Shown: positions 46,199 to 57,187, numbered from the stretch's first letter. The stretch: 64,000 nucleotides of DNA from Sepiola atlantica (GCA_963556195.1 OY744525.1:20804843-20868842); one strand, 5' to 3'. Notes: generated by a model not told the origin, from the letters alone. Translations and numbers: made by a program.

Positions 46199-46374
46199 GC
46201 TGGGGTGTGTGCCTTACAGCAATCAAGATGTCCGCTGTTGCTGAATTCTAGTTGGGGAAAGAGACCAGTTTGATCTCTCACTTCTTGTTTGCCACATAAG
46301 TCTTGCTCTAACCACACCCTTCAATATACAAAATAATGTTGATAATGATTATATATATATATATATATATATAA

Positions 46375-46547
46375 TAAATGTTTGTTTTGTTTATTATCTA
46401 TGTACGTATACGTTTCGTCCTTTTATAATCGGGACTCGTCAGCATAGAGATATAACTATTCACTACTGGTCATGCGATTCGAAACCCCGGATTTCGAGTA
46501 TTTTACAACTCAAATCCCGACATCTAGAACCACTGGGCCACTGCTGA
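46375..46547 (-). mobile_element. tRNA-derived SINE with hammerhead tail, unit A
   Basis: Minus strand: a tRNA-like head with box A CAGTGGCCCAGTGGTTCTAG and box B GGGGTTTCGAATCGCATGAC ~55 bp on, then a short linker and the ribozyme of 46448-46397. It ends AAACAAAACAAACATTTATT next to (TA)n. Almost the same unit, 5'-truncated, is at 47911-48068 in the other orientation. Confidence 0.8.
46397..46448 (-). ncRNA. Type I hammerhead ribozyme (HHR-5)
   Basis: Minus strand: stem I TCTATG (46448-46443), CTGACGA (46442-46436; C at free position 7), stem II GTCC/GGAC, GAAAC (46416-46412), a two-pair stem III AC/GT closing loop GTATAC, triplet GTA (46405-46403), stem I CATAGA (46402-46397). Stem I is perfect over six pairs and all core bases fit. 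The very short stem III is known from retroelement hammerheads, which can act better as dimers. Confidence 0.85.
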
Positions 46548-46559
46548 ATAGTGATAATT

Positions 46560-47010
46560 TTAACACTTGATCTGGTGGCTTGACGTCATAAGAGCGTTGA
46601 ACTTAATGAAAGGAACGATGCATTTATAGTAATGCTGTGTTAATACTACACTTACAGTGCGCCGAGCATAGTTGATGTTGGGCTTTTTTAATTGAATGAA
46701 CAATGCTTCCATTATGAGGAGACGAATACCGCAAAATGACACAGCAAGGATGGATGTACTATCAGTTAAAATATTTCTAAAATTATCTTTGGAGATGTTA
46801 TGTGCTGTAAGGTGTTTGTAAATGGAGCTTTGAGAGGAGGTCAGGTGGCAAGTTAATCGACGTGAAATACTGGTTCTAGACATGCCAATATACGTGCTGT
46901 TGGCAGAGACACATTCTCTGATAGGACATTTGAACACGTATATGGCATTACTAGTTTTTAGTAAGCCATTGTCGGTAGGATTATTTTTTATTAGTAAATT
47001 GCTGAAGTAA
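46560..47010 (-). pseudogene. PLE GIY-YIG endonuclease fragment, minus copy
   Basis: From about 46985 the minus strand reads NNPTDNGLLKTSNAIYVFKC, then PIRECVSANSTYIGMSRTSI and SRRLTCHLTSSQSSIYKHLT, and later MEALFIQLKKPNIN. This is the GIY-YIG nuclease (YIG-M, Arg in SRRL, His, and catalytic Glu in MEALF) that closes PLE proteins. The RT part is absent. It is the mirror image of 47075-47390, with 70 bp between them. Confidence 0.78.
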
Positions 47011-47074
47011 ATATATAGCCCCTGTAGATAATGACTTTAAAATTAGATTTATTATTTACTACAAAAGGTTTAAA

Positions 47075-47390
47075 ACTAGCAATTTACTAATAAAAAATAA
47101 TCCTACCGACAATGGCTTACTAAAAACTAGTAATGCCATATACGTGTTCAAATGTCCTATCGGAGAATGTGTCTCTGCCAACAGCACGTATATTGGCATG
47201 ACTAGAACCAGTATTTCACGTCGATTTACTTGCCACCTGACCTCCTCTCAAAGCTCCATTTACAAACACCTTACAGCACATAACATCTCCAAAGATAATT
47301 TTAGAAATATTTTAACCAATAGTACATCCTTCCTTCCTGTGTCATTTTGCGGTATTCGCCTCCCCATAAATTAAAAAAAGCCCAACATCA
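47075..47390 (+). pseudogene. PLE GIY-YIG endonuclease fragment, plus copy
   Basis: The same peptide as the minus copy (FKCPIGECVSANSTYIGMTR, SRRFTCHLTSSQSSIYKHLT), but with a stop at INstop just where the catalytic Glu helix should start, so it is dead. Together with 46560-47010 it forms an inverted repeat with ~300-bp arms. Confidence 0.78.
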
Positions 47391-47560
47391 ACCATGCTCG
47401 TTATGAGGGGTGTGAAGGCATGTTGAAATGCTGTTGAATGTTTTTAATCACATGAAAACGTCTTCTTAAATAAATTCACTAATTTTATTTTGCATTGATA
47501 AATCATCCGCATGAAGACGACCAATGATGGTCGAAAACGTTTGCATCAAATATGGAGATT
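47391..47560 (+). mobile_element. PLE 3' region with hammerhead relic
   Basis: At 47506-47552 the order TGAAGA, stem II CGACC/GGTCG, AAAAC and GCATC is hammerhead-like. The first C of the core and the G of GAAAC are replaced, so it is inactive. Confidence 0.45.
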
Positions 47561-47745
47561 TCCTACACTCCTTGGTTAATAGTACAAGATCTATCGTTCG
47601 ACGAATAGAAAGATTGGATCACAAAAGGAATAAACAGAAGTTGGCACTCCTGTTCAATCAGATATGTATTAAAGAAGAAATGTTGCCTAATTATACAATA
47701 TATATATATATAATATACTATGTTGGATCTGCTAAGGATAGATAG
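47524..47745 (+). pseudogene. Possible PLE N-terminal fragment
   Basis: The frame reads IVRRIERLDHKRNKQKLALL then FNQICIKEEMLPNYTIYI, a basic helical segment ending LPNYT that resembles the region before the RT in GIY-YIG PLEs. If right, a C-terminus followed directly by an N-terminus marks tandem PLE copies. It runs into (TA)n. Short and tentative. Confidence 0.4.
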
Positions 47746-47910
47746 AGGAATTTCTGTAGAAAATCTTGAGTCGGAGGGCTCAATGTAAAAACAGAGCAAT
47801 AATAAAAGTTAAAAAGAAATAACTTGGACTAATATTCTAGTCATTTCACGTTGTAATTTTAATTCTTTTTGCCAGGAGCCTGACGAGAAGAAATGATATA
47901 TATATATATA

Positions 47911-48068
47911 ATGGTTCTAGATGTCGGGATTTGAGTTGTAAAATACTCAGAGTCCGGGGTTTCGAATCGCATGACCAGTAGTGAATAGTTATATCTCTAT
48001 GCTGATGAGTCCTGATTATAAAGGACGAAACATATACGTACATAGATAATAAACAAAACAAACATTTA
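47911..48068 (+). mobile_element. tRNA-derived SINE with hammerhead tail, unit B
   Basis: Begins in (TA)n at GGTTCTAGATGTCGGGATTT (just after box A), keeps box B GGGGTTTCGAATCGCATGAC and the ribozyme at 47996-48046, and ends AAACAAACATTTATT plus (TA)n. It is very similar to unit A with a few substitutions. Confidence 0.8.
47996..48046 (+). ncRNA. Type I hammerhead ribozyme (HHR-6)
   Basis: Stem I TCTATG (47996-48001), CTGATGA (48002-48008), stem II GTCCT/AGGAC with an 8-nt loop, GAAAC (48027-48031), stem III AC/GT around ATATAC, triplet GTA (48038-48040), stem I CATAGA (48041-48046). All core positions match the consensus. Predicted cleavage is after 48040. Confidence 0.87.
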
Positions 48069-48109
48069 TTATATATATATATATATATTAGTTGTACCTA
48101 GCTATAATA

Positions 48110-48480
48110 ATATTGTCATCATTATTATATAGAAATATTATTCTTTTATATAGAAGTAAAGGGACTTATTATTTTTCCATCTAATTTATATAGGTATTTG
48201 TAGTGTGTACAGACACATGTATGTAAATTAAATGGCCAATGCAGAAAAAAGAGAGTCACTCTTTTTCCAAACGCTCACAGACATCAATCAATATAAGAGA
48301 GTGGTTGAATCAACATAGGGTGCGAGAGGCAAGGGAAGTACATAGAGAGTGAAAAGAGCGAGACAGGTGACTTGTTCAGTTAATTATGAAATAAGGAATA
48401 TCTCAGCATGTATTTTGTGTTATTAAAATATGTAAGAAAAAGAGCTTAAGGAAGCCAACGTGAAAGAACAAATAGAAAAA
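48110..48480 (-). mobile_element. Hel-A Helitron copy, partial
   Basis: Contains CCATCTAATTTATATAGG, GAGAGTCACTCTTTTTCC and ATGTATTTTGTGTTATTAAA in the order of 26658-27255. The 3' terminus is not identifiable. Confidence 0.55.
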
Positions 48481-48594
48481 CGAGATTTTAAAAATTGAAT
48501 GAAAATTAAACAAATGCTAAAAAGAAAAATGATTGAAAAATATTTAATAAGTTTTTTTGTCTATGTCTAATATACATATGTATAAAAAGCTGGT

Positions 48595-48685
48595 CCATTG
48601 AACATAATAATTAAAGGGTTCCCTAATCGGCCAGGCGACTTGGGTTCAATCCTCGGTCGAGTCATGCAAAAGACTTAACAAATGA
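48595..48685 (+). mobile_element. Possible tRNA-like SINE fragment
   Basis: CGGCCAGGCGACTTGGGTTC followed by AATCCTCGGTCGAG includes a box B-like GGTTCAATCC. Box A is not clear. Confidence 0.35.
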
Positions 48686-48710
48686 AAATTGATACCAGAG
48701 CCTCTTATAG

Positions 48711-50645
48711 AGGCATTGACACATCTAGAAATGCTATTTTAAACTTACGCATGACAGACTGACAAATTGATATTTCAAACTTGACAGACAGTTTCTAATA
48801 GAAATATCTGAACTCATCTAGAAATCCTATTTTAAACTTAAGTATGACAGCCTGACAAAAATGCTATTTGAAACTTCAGTATGACAGACTGACAAAAATG
48901 CTATTTGAAACTTAAGTATGACAGACTGACAAAAATGCTATTTGAAACTTAAGTATGACAGACTGACAAAAATGCTATTTGAAACTTAAGTATGACAGCC
49001 TGACAAAAATGCTATTTTAAACTTAAGTATGATAGCCTGACAAAAATGCTATTTGAAACTTAAGTATGACAGACTGACAAAAATGCTATTTGAAACTTGT
49101 ATGACCACTGACAAAAATGCTATTTGAAACTTAAGTATGACAGACTGACAAAAATGCTATTTGAAACTTAAGTATGACAGACTGACAAAAATGCTATTTG
49201 AAACTTGTATGACCACTGACAAAAATGCTATTTGAAACTTAAGTATGACAGACTGACAAAAATGCTATTTGAAACTTAAGTATGACAGACTGACAAAAAT
49301 GCTATTTGAAACTTAAGTATGACAGACTGACAAAAATGCTATTTGAAACTTAAGTATGACAGACTGACAAAAATGCTATTTTAAACTTAAGTATGACAGA
49401 CTGACAAAAATGCTATTTTAAACTTAAGTATGACAGACTGACAAAAATGCTATTTGAAACTTAAGTATGACAGACTGACAAAAATGCTATTTGAAACTTA
49501 AGTATGACAGACTGACAAAAATGCTATTTGAAACTTAAGTATGACAGACTGACAAAAATGCTATTTGAAACTTAAGTATGACAGACTGACAAAAATGCTA
49601 TTTGAAACTTAAGTATGACAGACTGACAAAAATGCTATTTTAAACTTAAGTATGACAGACTGACAAAAATGCTATTTTAAACTTAAGTATGACAGACTGA
49701 CAAAAATGCTATTTGAAACTTAAGTATGACAGACTGACAAAAATGCTATTTGAAACTTAAGTATGACAGACTGACAAAAATGCTATTTGAAACTTAAGTA
49801 TGACCACTGACAAAAATGCTATTTGAAACTTAAGTATGACAGACTGACAAAAATGCTATTTGAAACTTAAGTATGACAGCCTGACAAAAATGCTATTTGA
49901 AACTTAAGTATGACAGCCTGACAAAAATGCTATTTAAAACTTAAGTATGACAGCCTGACAAAAATGCTATTTGAAACTCAAGTATGACAGACTGACAAAA
50001 ATGCTATTTGAAACTCAAGTATGACAGACTGACAAAAATGCTATTTGAAACTTAAGTATGACAGCCTGACAAAAATGCTATTTGAAACTTAAGTATGACA
50101 GACTGACAAAAATGCTATTTGAAACTTCAGTATGACAGACTGACAAAAATGCTATTTTAAAGTTCAGTATGACAGACTGACAAAAATGCTATTTGAAACT
50201 TAAGTATGAAAGCCTGACAAAAATGCTATTTGAAACTTAAGTATGACAGCCTGACAAAAATGCTATTTGAAACTTAAGTATGACAGACTGACAAAAATGC
50301 TATTTGAAACTTAAGTATGACAGACTGACAAAAATGCTATTTGAAACTTCAGTATGACAGACTGACAAAAATGCGATTTTAAACTTTAGTATGATAGACT
50401 GACAAAAATGCGATTTTAAACTTCAGTATGACAGACTGACAAAAATGCTATTTTAAACTTAAGTATGACAGCCTGATAAAAATGCTATTTGAAACTTAAG
50501 TATGACAGACTGACAAAAATGCTATTTTAAACTTAAGTATGACAGACTGACAAAAATGCTATTTTAAACTTAAGTATGACCACTGACAAAAATGCTATTT
50601 GAAACTTAAGTATGACAGCCTGACAAAAATGCTATTTTAAACTCG
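48711..50645 (+). repeat. 37-bp satellite, ~50 copies (array 1)
   Basis: The unit starts TGACAGACTGACAAAAATGC and ends TATTTGAAACTTAAGTA. Units vary at G/T in TTTGAAA/TTTTAAA and GACAGACTG/GACAGCCTG. A shortened TGACCACTGAC variant recurs near 49093, 49207, 49800 and 50577, suggesting amplification of blocks. Flanks carry AGAGCCTCTTATAG and GAGCCCTCTTAGGAG. The same unit, inverted and diverged, makes array 2. Confidence 0.95.
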
Positions 50646-51644
50646 ACAGACAGAGCCCTCTTAGGAGATGCTAAAATAATAATGGAAAAATATGGCAGCA
50701 GAGAATGAAGAATTCTACAATGTAAGGGGTTTATATTAAAGAATATTGAAGAATAGAATGGAATAAAAGGCTGAAAATGAAGAGAATCCGTTTGTAGAAA
50801 AATGAAGACAGAACCAACATGGCAGCCAAACAAATTTCATGCAAAAACGAAGAATATACAAACGAAGAGAATTGTACATTACAGCAAAGACCAAAAGCAA
50901 GAGAAGTATACGCGAACAGGAAAGCGAGAAAGTAAAACGTGTAAGGTAAAGGCAAATAAGATTATAAAGAAAGGAAGGAACGATGGGGGGGGGGGAGAAT
51001 ATTAATGGTAGAAAAATATAATGCTGGAAAAATGTAGGAAATTTGGTTATGTTGAGTTTCGAAGAAAAAAGAAGAAAACAATGCGATGATAGTTTTGTTT
51101 TGCTCTTTTTTTTTATTCTTCTCTGTATACTAATGCTGCAGGCAAACTGGTCGTGAACATAGAGTGATTAGAAAAAAAGTGGGAATTCCAACACCTTCAG
51201 GGAATGGCTTTCTGCAGAGCAATTCTACTCCTCAAACAAAAGGTGTATAGATTGCTTAAAAACAAAAAAATAATAATAATAATTTGCAGTGACTGGTTCG
51301 ATCATTGCTCGGTGTGGCAACGAATTTTGGAACAGTGTGCGCACAATGTCAGGTTGCTAAGAAACGCGAAGCCAATAAAACATCTCTTTCCAATTGATCA
51401 TACAACGATAATCATAATGATAGTTGGTACACTATATTAATTGTATTGTCTGCCAGATAGTCTGTCAGAAGTCATTTAAAATGATGAAAAAGCTGGCAAT
51501 TTTTTTTTTTTTTTTTTTCGTGGAATTTTACGTGTGGATTTCTTTAGGCCATTCTTGTCTGAATTTCGCGATGAGGAAGTAACATTATGTACATTGTTTA
51601 TTTTCGGACTATTGTCCTCATCACCGTTGATATTTATACATATG
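50646..51644. other. No gene seen
   Basis: AT-rich with G-run at 50986-50995 and T-run at 51500-51518. Short frames here show no family resemblance. Confidence 0.45.
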
Positions 51645-51780
51645 CTAGACTCACCCGTGACCCGTTGGGTCGGAACCACTACAACTATTTGTTCCACTTT
51701 GATTTGAAATTCAAAAACTGTAGTAAATCTGTTAAGAAAATCTTCTAGCATCGCTAATAATAAGTCTCTTTACTTACATA
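51645..51780 (-). mobile_element. Hel-A Helitron 3' end
   Basis: On the minus strand a perfect hairpin GACCC-aac-GGGTC (51671-51659), spacer and CTAG (51648-51645), but followed by C rather than T. The body shares AAGTCTCTTTACTT with 26750-26770, then breaks at the (ATC)n. Confidence 0.55.
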
Positions 51781-51804
51781 TCATCATCATCATCATCATC
51801 ATCA

Positions 51805-51862
<58 letters not shown>
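51780..51862. repeat. (ATC)n(ATT)n microsatellite
   Basis: Trinucleotide tract. Confidence 0.95.
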
Positions 51863-51863
<1 letters not shown>

Positions 51864-52326
51864 ACAGTGCACACTCTCAGTATAAAATGACGAAAAAATA
51901 GTATGCTTCGCTAGTGTTCGCACTAATATTCATGTTCATATAAAATAACGTCTCAATCGGTGAAATTGAAAAAGAAGAAATAAGAAAGACAGGCAGAAAA
52001 CGTCTTCGACTGGAAAGTTAAAAAAAAAAGAAAGAAAAAAAACGAAAGAAAAAAGCATATCAATCGATATAGAAAGAATAATAAAAAAAAATCTCATTAT
52101 GGAATAGGGTTTTTCCGAGTTTGTTTTAGACAAGGGGGGTTGTCGGACTTGCTATTTGATTTCTCCATTCGCCTAAACAAGTAGAATGGTTTCGTCGAGT
52201 AGTTTATTTTACTCACTAAATTTTATGTGATACGGTGGATATATATGAATATATCTATATTGATTTATGAACAAATAAATACACATTGGTCTTTATTATA
52301 GAGTGGAGGATCATTATTATTTATTA
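51863..52326. other. No gene seen
   Basis: A-rich. No recognised feature. Confidence 0.4.
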
Positions 52327-52865
52327 CTAGCACAAAGACCCGACGTTGCTCGGGATTGAATGAGGATCACTATGTACTTTTTCACAGTGTTCATAACACC
52401 ATATTACTTTCTTTGTTTTTACTGCTCCCTTCCTCCCTCCTTCCGTTTCACACCCTAATAGAGTCAGAAGAAGCTGAAATGTTGAAAACCATGAATCAGT
52501 GTCTTATACATATGGTTGTAATTTTATATGTATTTGAAGTTTTAAGGGGGTTCTGTCCCCATAGCTCCTTTCGAGGTAGGGGCACGTAGATATTTGATAC
52601 AGAGAATAATGTAGAGATTCAGGACCACTTCCATTGTCTTCTCCAGAGAATTTTATACATATGACATAAATTTCATCAAAATAGGACATATTTGAAATTT
52701 TAAAGGGAGGTTATGTCCTTAGGAGTGCACTTAGATTTTCGGGGACATTTGTCTTCCCCGGTAAATTTTACATAAGAATACACTTTTAGATTTTATGTAG
52801 ATTCTCTGACGTTTTTTTCTTATAGGGAACACACAAACATCACACATATACACAGACATTAAATG
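52327..52865 (-). mobile_element. Helitron 3' end (third family)
   Basis: On the minus strand the hairpin CCCGA-gcaacg-TCGGG (52354-52339) is followed by an 8-nt spacer and CTAG (52330-52327), then T. The extent to the right is uncertain; I take it to the (TA)n at 52868. No convincing ORF. Confidence 0.55.
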
Positions 52866-52867
<2 letters not shown>

Positions 52868-52905
<38 letters not shown>

Positions 52906-53290
52906 TAGACGTATTACTATCCTTTATTATTCTTGTGTAGAAGTAAAAGAGACTTATTAGTTTGCCATCTAATTTGCATACATATTTGTAGTGTGTGCAC
53001 GTATGTAAATTAGATGGTGGCGCTAGAAAAGAGAGTCACTCTTTCTCTCTTATTAGAGAGTGTTGAGTAAACATATAGTGGCAAGAGCAATACATAGATA
53101 GCTAAGAGAGAGAGATGGGTGACTTGTTCAGTTAATTATAAATTACATCTAATTATTCCAAGTCAAACATAACTCAATCCCAGAACCACGGTATATTTTA
53201 GGGTGTATTATCTGTAATTAAAGTATATATGAAAACAGCCTTAGGGAAACAAACGTTGATGAATTCAGACTTCGTATAATAATTATATAA
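52868..53290 (-). mobile_element. (TA)n and Hel-A Helitron copy, partial
   Basis: (TA)n 52868-52901. From 52925 the sequence follows Hel-A (TTTGCCATCTAATTTGCATA, AGAGAGTCACTCTTTCTC, AAACAAACGTTGATGAATTC). Confidence 0.6.
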
Positions 53291-53565
53291 CCTCGCAAGG
53301 GAAATCGATGGGTGTGAAGAAATATTGTCAGAAACGTTACGGCCCAACGCTCGATGATTGTATGAAGATTAAAAAACGAAAATGAGAAAATATATCGGGA
53401 AATGATCGCAAAGAAAGGAACGTGCGTGCGTATGGGAAGAACAATCCAATCATTTTGATTGAAAATATTTATGTCAGCAACAAAGGCAGAATCAAAAAAA
53501 ATATCAAAACATAAGTAGTATAATTATTAGAATTATATAAAATGGAAATAATATTCCAACGTAAT

Positions 53566-53825
53566 GGAAAATGAAAAAAAGAAAAACCAAAATATTATTT
53601 ATGTATTCGTCAACGTTTCGTCTTTATTTCAAGACTTCCTCGGGATGATTGGATTGAAGAAATAACACACAAGTATAAATATTTGAAAACGAACCAAACC
53701 TTTTTCAAATATTTTGTACTTGTTTTTTATTTCTTCAATCCAATCATCCCGAGGAAGTCTTGAAATAAAGACGAAACGTTGATGAATACATAAATAATAT
53801 TTTGGTTTTCCTTTTTTCATTTTCC

Positions 53826-53826
<1 letters not shown>
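53566..53826. repeat. Palindromic pair of family-P-like elements
   Basis: Arms 53566-53685 and 53706-53826 are inverse copies. Each has GTCTT-x-AAGAC next to CGAAACGTTGA, as in 57745-58082, but the first core is CCGAGGA instead of CTGATGA. (TA)n lies to the right. Confidence 0.7.
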
Positions 53827-53856
<30 letters not shown>

Positions 53857-53862
53857 CACATA

Positions 53863-55221
53863 CAGGGTGACCCCCAAAAAACGGGCTCCCGTGTACACTT
53901 TATGTGATATCTCCTTTATTTATTCACCGATTGCCCTTATTTTACAGGACATGGCAGAATCAACGACCGTGAGTACACCAATACCTCAGTGGGAGCTGGG
54001 ACAATGAATACACTGTGTTAAATTTTACTACAAGACAGGCTCGTTTAAGAAAACCCAGGACAGTTTCATGCATCAGTTCGAATGTGAAAAGGCTCCATCC
54101 AAAAGCAGAATTCAGAACTGGGTGGACCACTTCGAGAAGTATGGGACCGTGGAGAACCTCAACGCTGCCAGGTAGAAACGTCCAAGCCACTCGGGACGTC
54201 CCAAGAAGCGGACAGCTGAGCTGGTCGAAAGTGTGAGAGAGTCTCTCCAGGAGAATCTGACACGCTCTGTGCGTAAGCGAAGTCAGTCCCTCGGTATCTC
54301 CCGTGAGACTTGCAGGAGAGTGCTGGTGAACGATATCAGGGCTTACCCATACAGAATACAGACGCTGCAGACCCTTACAGCCTCAGACAAGAAGCAGAGG
54401 ATCGCTATGGCAGTCAAGATGCTCGATAAGATCGAGGAGACACCAGGTTTCCTTAACCTCCTTTGGACCTCAGATGAAGCCCACTTCCATCTTGACAGAA
54501 AGGCGAACTCCAAGACAAATGTTTTCTGGGGGTCCTCCAGACCCAATGAAGTAGCCACTAAGCCCCTACACTCTCCTAATTGCACTGTGTGGGCTGCAAT
54601 CTTGGTCAGAGGCATCATCGGACCAATCTTCATCGAAGAATCTGGCGCAGCAGTCACAGTCACCAAGGAGCGGTATGTGGAGGTCCTCAAAACCTTCAAG
54701 AGTGAGCTCCAGACCCTCTACCCGTCGCTCATGAGCAAGTTCTGGTTCCAGCAAGATGGAGCAAGTTCTCAAACCTGTCCCGAGATTGGCTGAAAGAGAA
54801 CTTCGGAGGCCGAGTGATCAGTCTCAAGACTAATTTTGAGTGGCCACCCCATAGCCCGGACCTAAGCCCCCCAGATTTTTTCCTTTGGAGCTATCTTAAG
54901 GACAGAGTGTATGCAGAGAAACCCAGAACCATCACGGAACTCAAGGAAGCCATCAGGGAGGAGATGAGAACCATTCCCAATTCAGTCTGTAAGAACGTCA
55001 TGGGCAACTTCGTTCTGCGCCTCAAGAAATGCACAGAGCTAAAAGGAGGCCATCTCGAACACATGGTGTAGAACGGAGAAAAAGGCCAAATACGCTAGTG
55101 TTTTGATGTCATGTTTTGAATATAATAAACTAGTTATGACAAAAAATTCATTTCATTTGGACGAAACACTAAGAAATGGGGCCTAATTAGAGTTGGGGCC
55201 CGTTTTTTTGGGGTCACCCTG
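53863..55221 (+). mobile_element. Tc1/mariner-superfamily transposon, decayed
   Basis: Inverted ends CAGGGTGACCCCCAAAAAAC (left) and CAGGGTGACCCCAAAAAAAC (right, inverted) have one early mismatch. TA stands on both sides. It carries one broken transposase gene. Unrelated at the ends to the element at 34848. Confidence 0.9.
53951..55071 (+). pseudogene. Mariner-superfamily transposase pseudogene (DD34D if repaired)
   Basis: The frame starting ATG 53951 (MAESTTVS) has stops TGA at 54005 and TAG at 54173, and a one-base deletion between 54755 and 54815. The regions are recognisable: N-terminal HTH (FEKYGTVENLNAAR, GRPKKRTAELVESVRES), the second helix region (SLGISRETCRRVLVNDIRAY), then TSDEAHFHLD (first Asp), FWFQQDGASS (second) and EWPPHSPDLSPPDFFLW (third), and DRVYAEKPRTITELKEAI. 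The spacing of second to third Asp is 104 nt, which becomes 34 residues if one base is added. Dead as it stands. Confidence 0.9.
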
Positions 55222-55223
55222 TA

Positions 55224-55620
55224 TTTTTTTGCGTTAACACAAAGGTTTATGTTGTAGCTCAATAGTGTACAACTAGAGCTCTTAGTCTTTCATCATGTAA
55301 ACTTTAGTAATTCAGAGAAACATTCCATATTTCCTTCAAAAACACTTTTATTTACAAACAATTGTTTCTGCCCATTTCAAGAGCATAATTTTCATGATAT
55401 ATAAAATATCACTGATATTCATGAGAAGGCTTATAAAAATTTATATATTCATGAGGAGTGTATAAAAATTTCCACAGTCAAGCTGAAAAAATTAAATTAA
55501 ATTAAAATGCATTTTTATGCATTTTAATGTTTTCGGAACGGCTACACGAATGCAATCATATTTTACTGGCCTGCCGAGATCTATGATTGCATTTATGTAG
55601 CCATTGACCACATTTTTATA
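55224..55620. other. No gene seen; two short hairpins
   Basis: AAAATGCATTTTTATGCATTTT-like hairpin at about 55503-55528 and GGCTACA...TGTAGCC arms at 55538-55602 (shared GAATGCAATCATA). Confidence 0.5.
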
Positions 55621-55739
55621 GACACACATAAACATATACATACATATGTACACACATATACACACACATAACCATATAAACATACACACACACATAACTA
55701 TCTACACACCTACATATATATATATATATATACACACAT

Positions 55740-55788
<49 letters not shown>

Positions 55789-55790
55789 AC
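55620..55790. repeat. (CA)n/(TA)n microsatellite
   Basis: Compound dinucleotide tract ending in (TA)n at 55745-55786. Confidence 0.9.
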
Positions 55791-56163
55791 AACGGAAAAC
55801 CCACATGGCGTGTGGAGGTCGTGACTTGGGCCGATGCGAAAATACTGCTCCATCTGTATAAAAAAAAATGAATGAGTACGGATTGCAATCCAGGTTTCAT
55901 CTGCCTGGAAAATTTCCTTATTTTCTTCTTTCATACGAGCACTGAAGATAGCCACCCCAAGAAATAAATGCATTGGATACAGGAACATTTTATAAATATC
56001 TTAATGGTAGGCTGAAACAATTGTATGCTAGTAATAAAAAGCAGACATTTAATGTGGTTTAAATTAAATTAAAATACTCTTCTATCACAGCTCTAGCTTC
56101 ACACTATTGAGCTATTACAATGGCTTAATGTTGTAAAATTTATATTTTTTAATACTAAAATTT

Positions 56164-56212
<49 letters not shown>

Positions 56213-56530
56213 ATTGTTAAAGCAAAAAAGTAAACTATTTGTGATACATGAATCACCTTTTCAATCGGTTTCAAGCCAGACATTTCTTTTTTTCAGAAAC
56301 GGTTAAACAAAGGATTTGCCATCTTCCAGTAAGCTCCAGTGGGTTTGTGAATTATATCTGCAAGGATCCATGGGTTGAAAGAGAAAGACGCTTTTAACTT
56401 AATGGCAAACAAGTAAAAAAAAACAAAAAGGTAAAAGGTTGATTGTAAATACCTATATTATCATTCGGGGTGGGGGATATTATCGGAATAATTATTGAAT
56501 TATAAAAAACAATCTAACTGAAAAAAGTAT
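55791..56530. other. No gene seen
   Basis: Mixed sequence with (TA)n at 56167-56206. Confidence 0.4.
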
Positions 56531-56534
56531 ATAT

Positions 56535-56650
56535 GTGTATTGCGTGGCCGGCTGTTCGGGTTTCGAATCTATACACGGATATGCTCACTATGTCTAAGCC
56601 ACACTGATGATTCATAAACGACGAAACAGCTGTCTGTGGATTACTATATT
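56535..56650 (+). mobile_element. SINE/hammerhead unit E
   Basis: GCGTGGCCGGCTGTTCGGGT and GGGTTTCGAATC recall a rearranged tRNA head. The ribozyme region has stem I CCACA/TGTGG (56599-56603 and 56635-56639), CTGATGA (56604-56610), GAAAC (56623-56627), stem III AC/GT around AGCT and triplet GTC (56632-56634). The 12 nt for stem II pair poorly. The core is perfect, but activity is uncertain. Confidence 0.6.
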
Positions 56651-56719
56651 TTATATATATATGATAAACATAGTTGTATTATTTAGTGAAGGAGTGCTCA
56701 ATAGCGATGATATGGCTTG

Positions 56720-57165
56720 AGACTAAAGTTTGGAGACAGTCAACAACCAAAGACAAGAAACTGTCAGTTACTCTGCATTATATCTGTTCCGATGGATACT
56801 GCACCCCATAGACTGGTATTGTCTTGTCCTTTCGGGTCTTTACGCCGGTCTATGGGATTGTCCTGTGCAGTTCTAGGAGGTCCACCCTCCCAGGCTTTGC
56901 CTCCCCTCTTTGGGGAGGAGTAAGTTAATTGCTTACTGCTTGAGGCGCCCCTACCGGGGAATGCCGACGGGGCTGCCCAGGCAATTTTTGATGGTCAGAG
57001 TGCTCACCTCTCGGGCGCTGGCTTTTCAACCCCCACTTTCCGACCCGACCTTGGGTCACATCTTACTTGTGGGAGTAGGATAAGACTGGCCTTGTGCCTA
57101 ACTCCTGGAGAGGAGTAAATAATACTCTGCATTGTTGACTGTCACCAAACTTAGATTTCTCTCTC
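56720..57165. repeat. GC-richer unit with inverted ends
   Basis: AAGTTTGGAGACAGTCAACA (56727 on) is inverted near 57135-57160 (TTGTTGACTGTCACCAAACTT). The interior is clearly richer in G+C than the surroundings and holds short inverted pieces (CTCCTCT/GGAGAGGAG, ACCGGCGT-type). No ORF signature. I cannot place it in a family. Confidence 0.5.
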
Positions 57166-57187
57166 TTTCTCTCTCATATATATATAT

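Noticed and set aside
54343..54772. Minus-strand frames of 68-118 codons
   Set aside because: Antisense shadows of the broken mariner transposase on the plus strand.
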